Positions 60,117 through 64,000 of a stretch of DNA of 64,000 nucleotides are shown piece by piece. Position numbers and translations under genes: made by a program. How positions within the stretch are numbered: position 1 is the stretch's first letter; each line of letters begins with the position of its first letter. The notes under the pieces are model-generated. The model was not told the DNA's origin. It worked only from the letters and a program-made list of their open reading frames with translations, and made no database searches. This stretch comes from Sipunculus nudus (Eukaryota; Annelida; Sipuncula; Golfingiida; Sipunculidae): assembly GCA_026874595.1 (NCBI GenBank), contig CM049319.1:58472917-58536916 (forward strand), given 5' to 3'.

Positions 60117-60492
60117 ATGGCCAAACTTCAAGATGCTAGGATCACCGGCTTGTTGCTTGTAGTGACAGTCCTTATGGGTGGGGTGAGAAGTTATAAGAAC
60201 AGGGGGTTCCCAATGACCCGAGAAGAGCTTCAGCGTTACTATGGTTGCACGCCCTGCCATTTAATCCAGTGTCCACCAGCCCCGAAGGGTTGCGAGGCTA
60301 TTTTTCCCGTGGGTCTTTGTTCTTGTTGCCGAACGGACTGCGCCTCACAGGAGGGTGAGCACTGCGGGCTGCGCGGGGTGAGGTGTGGAAGGGGTTTAAG
60401 ATGCAGCCCCCCTGCATGGAGAAACCAAAGACTCGCCTACTTAGCCTTGCTCAACGGAAAAGGAATCTGTAAAATGAAAACAAGGAGAATAG
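60117..60492 (+). CDS. IGFBP-like coding exon 1
   Basis: Signal peptide plus the complete 12-cysteine domain in one exon (Cys44, 47, 52, 59, 68, 70, 71, 75, 83, 90, 96, 118). The open frame continues a few codons into the intron. Confidence 0.85.
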
Positions 60493-60709
60493 GTAATATG
60501 CTTTTGTTTTCTCTTTGACTTATATAATTACCTCGTCAAGGAGGCTGTTTTACCCGTGTCTGAAAGTTTGTTTGTTTGTCTGCTGACAGATTTAATCAAT
60601 ACCAATATAGAGTCGATTCCCACGAAACAAAGAGGATGGTATCCAAGACCAAAAAGATTTTATTTTGACAAAGTGACGGATCCGGTAGAAATATTTTGGC
60701 TTCACGGAG
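60117..60709 (+). CDS. Secreted single IGFBP-domain protein (partial, two exons seen)
   Basis: Exon 60117-60492 encodes residues 1-125 and exon 60590-60709 residues 126-165; both junctions are phase 1 with GT-AG borders (ATAG|GTAATA, GCTGACAG|ATTTAA). The start is in a good context (AAGATGG). Residues about 9-25 (ITGLLLVVTVLMGGVRS) are a signal peptide. Residues 44-118 hold twelve cysteines and the IGFBP N-terminal signature (CTPCHLIQCPPAPKGC; CSCCRTDC; EGEHCG; GLRC; LLNGKGIC). Vertebrate IGFBPs use this domain to bind insulin-like growth factors; molluscs have short single-domain forms such as perlustrin. Exon 2 adds a basic, aromatic tail (RGWYPRPKRFYF) of unknown role. The last junction donor (GAG|GTATGC) implies at least one further exon; a weak candidate is at 63634-63692. 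No thyroglobulin domain is visible. Confidence 0.82.
60590..60709 (+). CDS. IGFBP-like coding exon 2
   Basis: 120 bases, phase 1 at both ends, encoding LINTNIESIPTKQRGWYPRP and the following KRFYFDKVTDPVEIFWLHG after the split Asp codon. Only 97 bases of intron separate it from exon 1. Confidence 0.65.
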
Positions 60710-60811
60710 GTATGCGCTCTTTGAGTGTCATATCAGCTTTTGTTTATCTATTCGTTTCAATTATGTTCATGGAAGATTTAAAGATAAGGAGAAAGACAGA
60801 ACCCTATTTTT

Positions 60812-62275
60812 AGCCCGCCGGAACGAAGTTCAGGAGAGCTTTTACTGAACTCCTGCTTCGGCGTCAGCGTCGGCGTCGTCCGTAGATGCTCCAGATAAAA
60901 GTTGTTGTTAACTCATTTAACTCAGCAACCACTTACCCGATTGATTTCATATAACACATATGTATAGTATAGTTTGTTAGGAATCCCCTATGATTTGGGT
61001 TAAGAGTCAAGCTCACAGGCCCTCGTAGTTAATGAACATTTCAGGTTAAGGTATTTTTGTTATGCTCATTACTCCATTGCTTATGTACACATTTCAATTA
61101 AACTTAATACACTGATGCAATGATGTACGGTGACAATCACGATCACAGTATTCAATTTTTTACCATATTTTATGGGCCAGTAATAAGTACTTAACTAACA
61201 AAATTTGAACAGATCCGAACCGAGCTCAGATTAAAGATTTTGGTTAACTCTTTATAACTATGGGATCCATATGACAATGTCACAGGCCACGGTTTTTCAT
61301 GAACAAGTCCGTTAAAAGTTTTTTCGTTAGGCTCATTGCTCCATTTGCTTATTAAGATATTTCAGTTAAACTTGGAACACGGATGAAAAATGACAATACC
61401 TATCACAGCTAATAGAATTTTGTGCATGTTTCGAATTTTGGGCCAGTAATGAGCACATAGCGTACCAAATTTGTATAGGTCCTAACCAAGCCCAGGTAGA
61501 CGTTTTGGGATAACTCAACAACCACTCACCCTTCTGTTTTCATATTTCATATATGTGTTATAGGGGGGGGGGGGGGGTAATAATTCCCCAACATAATTTA
61601 GGGATTAAAGGTCAAGGTCACAGGTCACCTTTGTTCTTGAAACATCAGTTTTTTGTTGGGCTAATTACTGCATAGCTAATGAAGACATTTCTGTAAACCT
61701 TATACTGATGTTCTGTGACATTACCCATAGATTATAACTAGGTCGAGATTTATAATAGGCAAAATCCACACATATTTAATGAGATCACCAAGCTGTGGTG
61801 CCGGTGCGATAACTTAGCATGAAAGTGATGGAGTTTGATGAAACTCAATAGAAATATTAACCAATAGGCCTAAAATATCTCGCCTAAATTTGATTCCCCG
61901 CATAATCCACACATATTCAATGAGGTCCGAGGTCACCAGCCTACCTTATGGTGTCCCTGCTATGAGTAAGCAGGAACATAATGGATTTTCATGAAACTCA
62001 ATAGAAGTATTAACCAATATAATATCTCACCTTAGATTGATTCCCGGCCAAATTCACACATATTCAATAAGGACAGTGGTCACCAGTGTACTTGATAGTG
62101 TCGCTGCTATCACTTAGCAGGAATATAATTGAATCTCATGGAACTCAATAGAAATATAAACCTATATAATTTCTCACATGAATTTGATTCCGGCTAAAAT
62201 CGAAGCATATTGATGAGGTCAGAGGTCACAAGAAATATGACGGGATATTATGCACCCCCTGTGGTGCTTTGTTTC
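60812..62275. repeat. Dispersed repeats with degenerate tandem bodies
   Basis: Head TAGCCCGCCGGAACGAAG with a GCGTCAGCGTCGGCGTCGTC stretch (60812-60890). Then units of roughly 300 bases (CAGCAACCACTTACCCG at about 60923, CAACAACCACTCACCC at about 61507, TGGGCCAGTAATGAGCAC at about 61440) with a G-run at 61563-61577. From 61740, four units of about 140-150 bases recur (ACACATATTCAATGAGGTC; GAAACTCAATAGAAATATTA). The block lies downstream of IGFBP-like exon 2, within its probable intron. Confidence 0.65.
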
Positions 62276-64000
62276 CTGAATGTCCCATACCGGCGAGCTC
62301 TGTTGTCTACAGACGACTTGTTTAAAGACTAGAGCTATCCTTACTGCAGGTAAAACGTTAACACATTTTTAAGGCATTAGAATCTTAACCGTTCTTATTA
62401 AGCCGTTAAGTATATATACACTTAATATGTTATAAGAAATTTTTTTAGAAGGGACATACATCATAGGAAATAAAGTGACCGGAAGGAAGTGAAAATAACA
62501 GTTTAAATGACTGAAAAAACTCATATACATACTCATATATAAGTATTCATAATAGAAAACATGCACGTCATAGCACGTCACAAAATGGCGTTACTTGCGT
62601 TTTTATAGAATACGGGTAGCAATGTCGGAAACTCTTCAGCTTTAGTCATTAAGGGAGTGCTGTAATTTCCGCCCCATATAGTATGATGACCTTATCCATA
62701 CTGGTAGTAATTGTGCATCAATACGTATTAGCCATTAGCACCAACACTGAGAACTATAAGGCTTAGAAATAGGGGTTATACCAGTGGTCATGCAACCAAA
62801 CAGAAAATCTGCGTGAAAGGTCACGAAACTGGCAGATAATGGAACCAATCCATGCACCACCTGAGCTGCATATATCTACAGTTGGCTCTATGTCGATCTA
62901 TATGTAGTCATCAATATAATTGCATCTGCCTAACTGCAGTACGTTTCATCAATTTAAGGGGTTCCATTAAACTTTTAAATTTGACATACAAGCTGTGTTC
63001 ATAGTTGCTCAAATCGCTATTTGTTGGGTTATTGTGCAAGGAAACAGCGTATAACGGAGTTTCTAAAAAGCCTGACTTGAGTAGAACCAAATTATTTTGG
63101 AAATGTCATAAAATCGTATCTAAGAAGGCTGTATTTTGCACATCTATGAAGATAAAAAATGGGCAAATGAAAAACAAACTAAATTTAAATGATGCATGTT
63201 TGTTTTATCACAGGCGCTTGAATTGCTATTAATGTAGATTTAGTTTAAATTTGTTACTTTTCTAGGTCATTTCCTTATAACCTTTACTAATCTGACATTT
63301 TCCTAGCGTTTTTGGCAATATATGGCCCATCTCTGTATTATTCACTTAATATTTGAATCAGGCGGGCAAGAAGTGCCCATTGTCAGGCCCGTCAGTCATG
63401 GCATATCGGTTTCAGACTAAATTTGAAAGTACACGCGTGATTGGCTGAACGGTGGTAACGTCAGCGGTCTCACCATGTGAAGATAGTAAAAATATCAACT
63501 AATTGGAAAGCGCGTCCTCGGTTGCTATGTCATGGTCAAGAAAGGTCAAGAATTGCCAACCAAATAATATTAAATCAAAACTATATCTGAATCAAACAAA
63601 AGAATATCCATGCTGCAAGTTTTGTTTTGCCAGTTTGTCTTATACAAAAAAAGCCGAAAATCAGGTTTAGAGGAGTAGCAGAACGGATATAATTTGAACA
63701 AACCGGCGATAAAGAATGAAATATTAATTTGAAACTTAAGAATGTTTCACCTTACCATCTCTTGACCCCATTACTATAGCATGTCGTTGGAGGAATTGAC
63801 GATTTTCTCAAATATTAAATTAAATGTTTTCCTCAAGTATATGGTGGTAATGTTCTTCTTAATAACTGCCGAAGTGTCTGATCGCTTCAACGATGGGTCA
63901 TTTTTAATAATTACTAATTTGTAGATTTCCTAAAATCATCTCCAAAGGCCGATGGGCGTCCCTGCAGTCACTTCCACCAAGTAGTGCTTTTTTTTAATTT
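62276..64000. other. Right-hand flank, probably intron or 3' part of the IGFBP-like gene
   Basis: AT-rich sequence with short ORFs only. A possible terminal exon at 63634-63692 follows an acceptor (TTTTGTTTTGCCAG), accepts the phase of exon 2 and encodes VCLIQKKPKIRFRGVAERI before a TAA. No other coding evidence. Confidence 0.3.

Overview
The window is AT-rich animal nuclear DNA. Genes are split by spliceosomal introns, there are many microsatellites, and every major eukaryotic transposon type leaves remnants (non-LTR LINEs, a DIRS-type tyrosine-recombinase retroelement, pogo/Tigger, other TIR elements, Helitron-like ends). A single-domain IGFBP-like secreted protein and several dispersed repeat families with GTCCGTCCGTC-rich heads and degenerate tandem bodies point to a lophotrochozoan, most likely a mollusc (inference; the species cannot be named). 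No prokaryotic, organellar or viral gene organisation was seen.

Genes. (1) The clearest gene is a seven-exon short-chain dehydrogenase on the + strand (coding exons between 19447 and 28594). It splices in phase to exactly 257 codons plus stop and aligns residue for residue with 15-hydroxyprostaglandin dehydrogenase through the catalytic centre (Asp36, Asn107, Ser138, Tyr151, Lys155). (2) A secreted protein with a 12-cysteine IGFBP N-terminal domain is encoded on the + strand from 60117, with a second coding exon at 60590-60709; its end is uncertain. (3) A minus-strand first coding exon (359-410) sits downstream of a promoter-like stretch with a CCAAT box and overlapping DR1 nuclear-receptor sites. 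(4) A minus-strand ORF (32655-33224) ending at a good splice donor is probably the first coding exon of an unrecognised gene. (5) A possible orphan exon lies at 30308-30381.

Mobile DNA. A pogo/Tigger derivative (3691-5235) keeps only the DNA-binding part of its transposase, and its left end is tandemly duplicated. A LINE 3' end with a pentanucleotide tail lies at 8175-8775. A decayed DIRS-type element covers about 11550-14860. A 906-bp element (16652-17557) has TIRs made of short repeats and an 8-bp TSD. A 218-bp MITE (30611-30828) has a 6-bp TSD. RT remains lie at 35165-35900. A broken, repeat-interrupted LINE covers about 36460-41467 on the minus strand. A 1913-bp element (43732-45644) has roughly 200-bp TIRs built from an 18-bp palindrome and encloses LINE and pogo fragments. 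LINE C-terminal pieces lie at 48730-48960 and 56540-57140, and Helitron-like ends near 34.4, 50.2 and 51.7 kb.

The rest is intron, intergenic sequence and degenerate tandem repeats (9.0-10.9, 26.2-27.7, 38.99-39.9, 60.8-62.3 kb). No tRNA, rRNA or CRISPR was found. No new multi-gene system is evident. The most notable observations are the Gly at position 148 of the prostaglandin-dehydrogenase homologue, the DNA-binding-only pogo derivative and the palindrome-armed 1.9-kb element.
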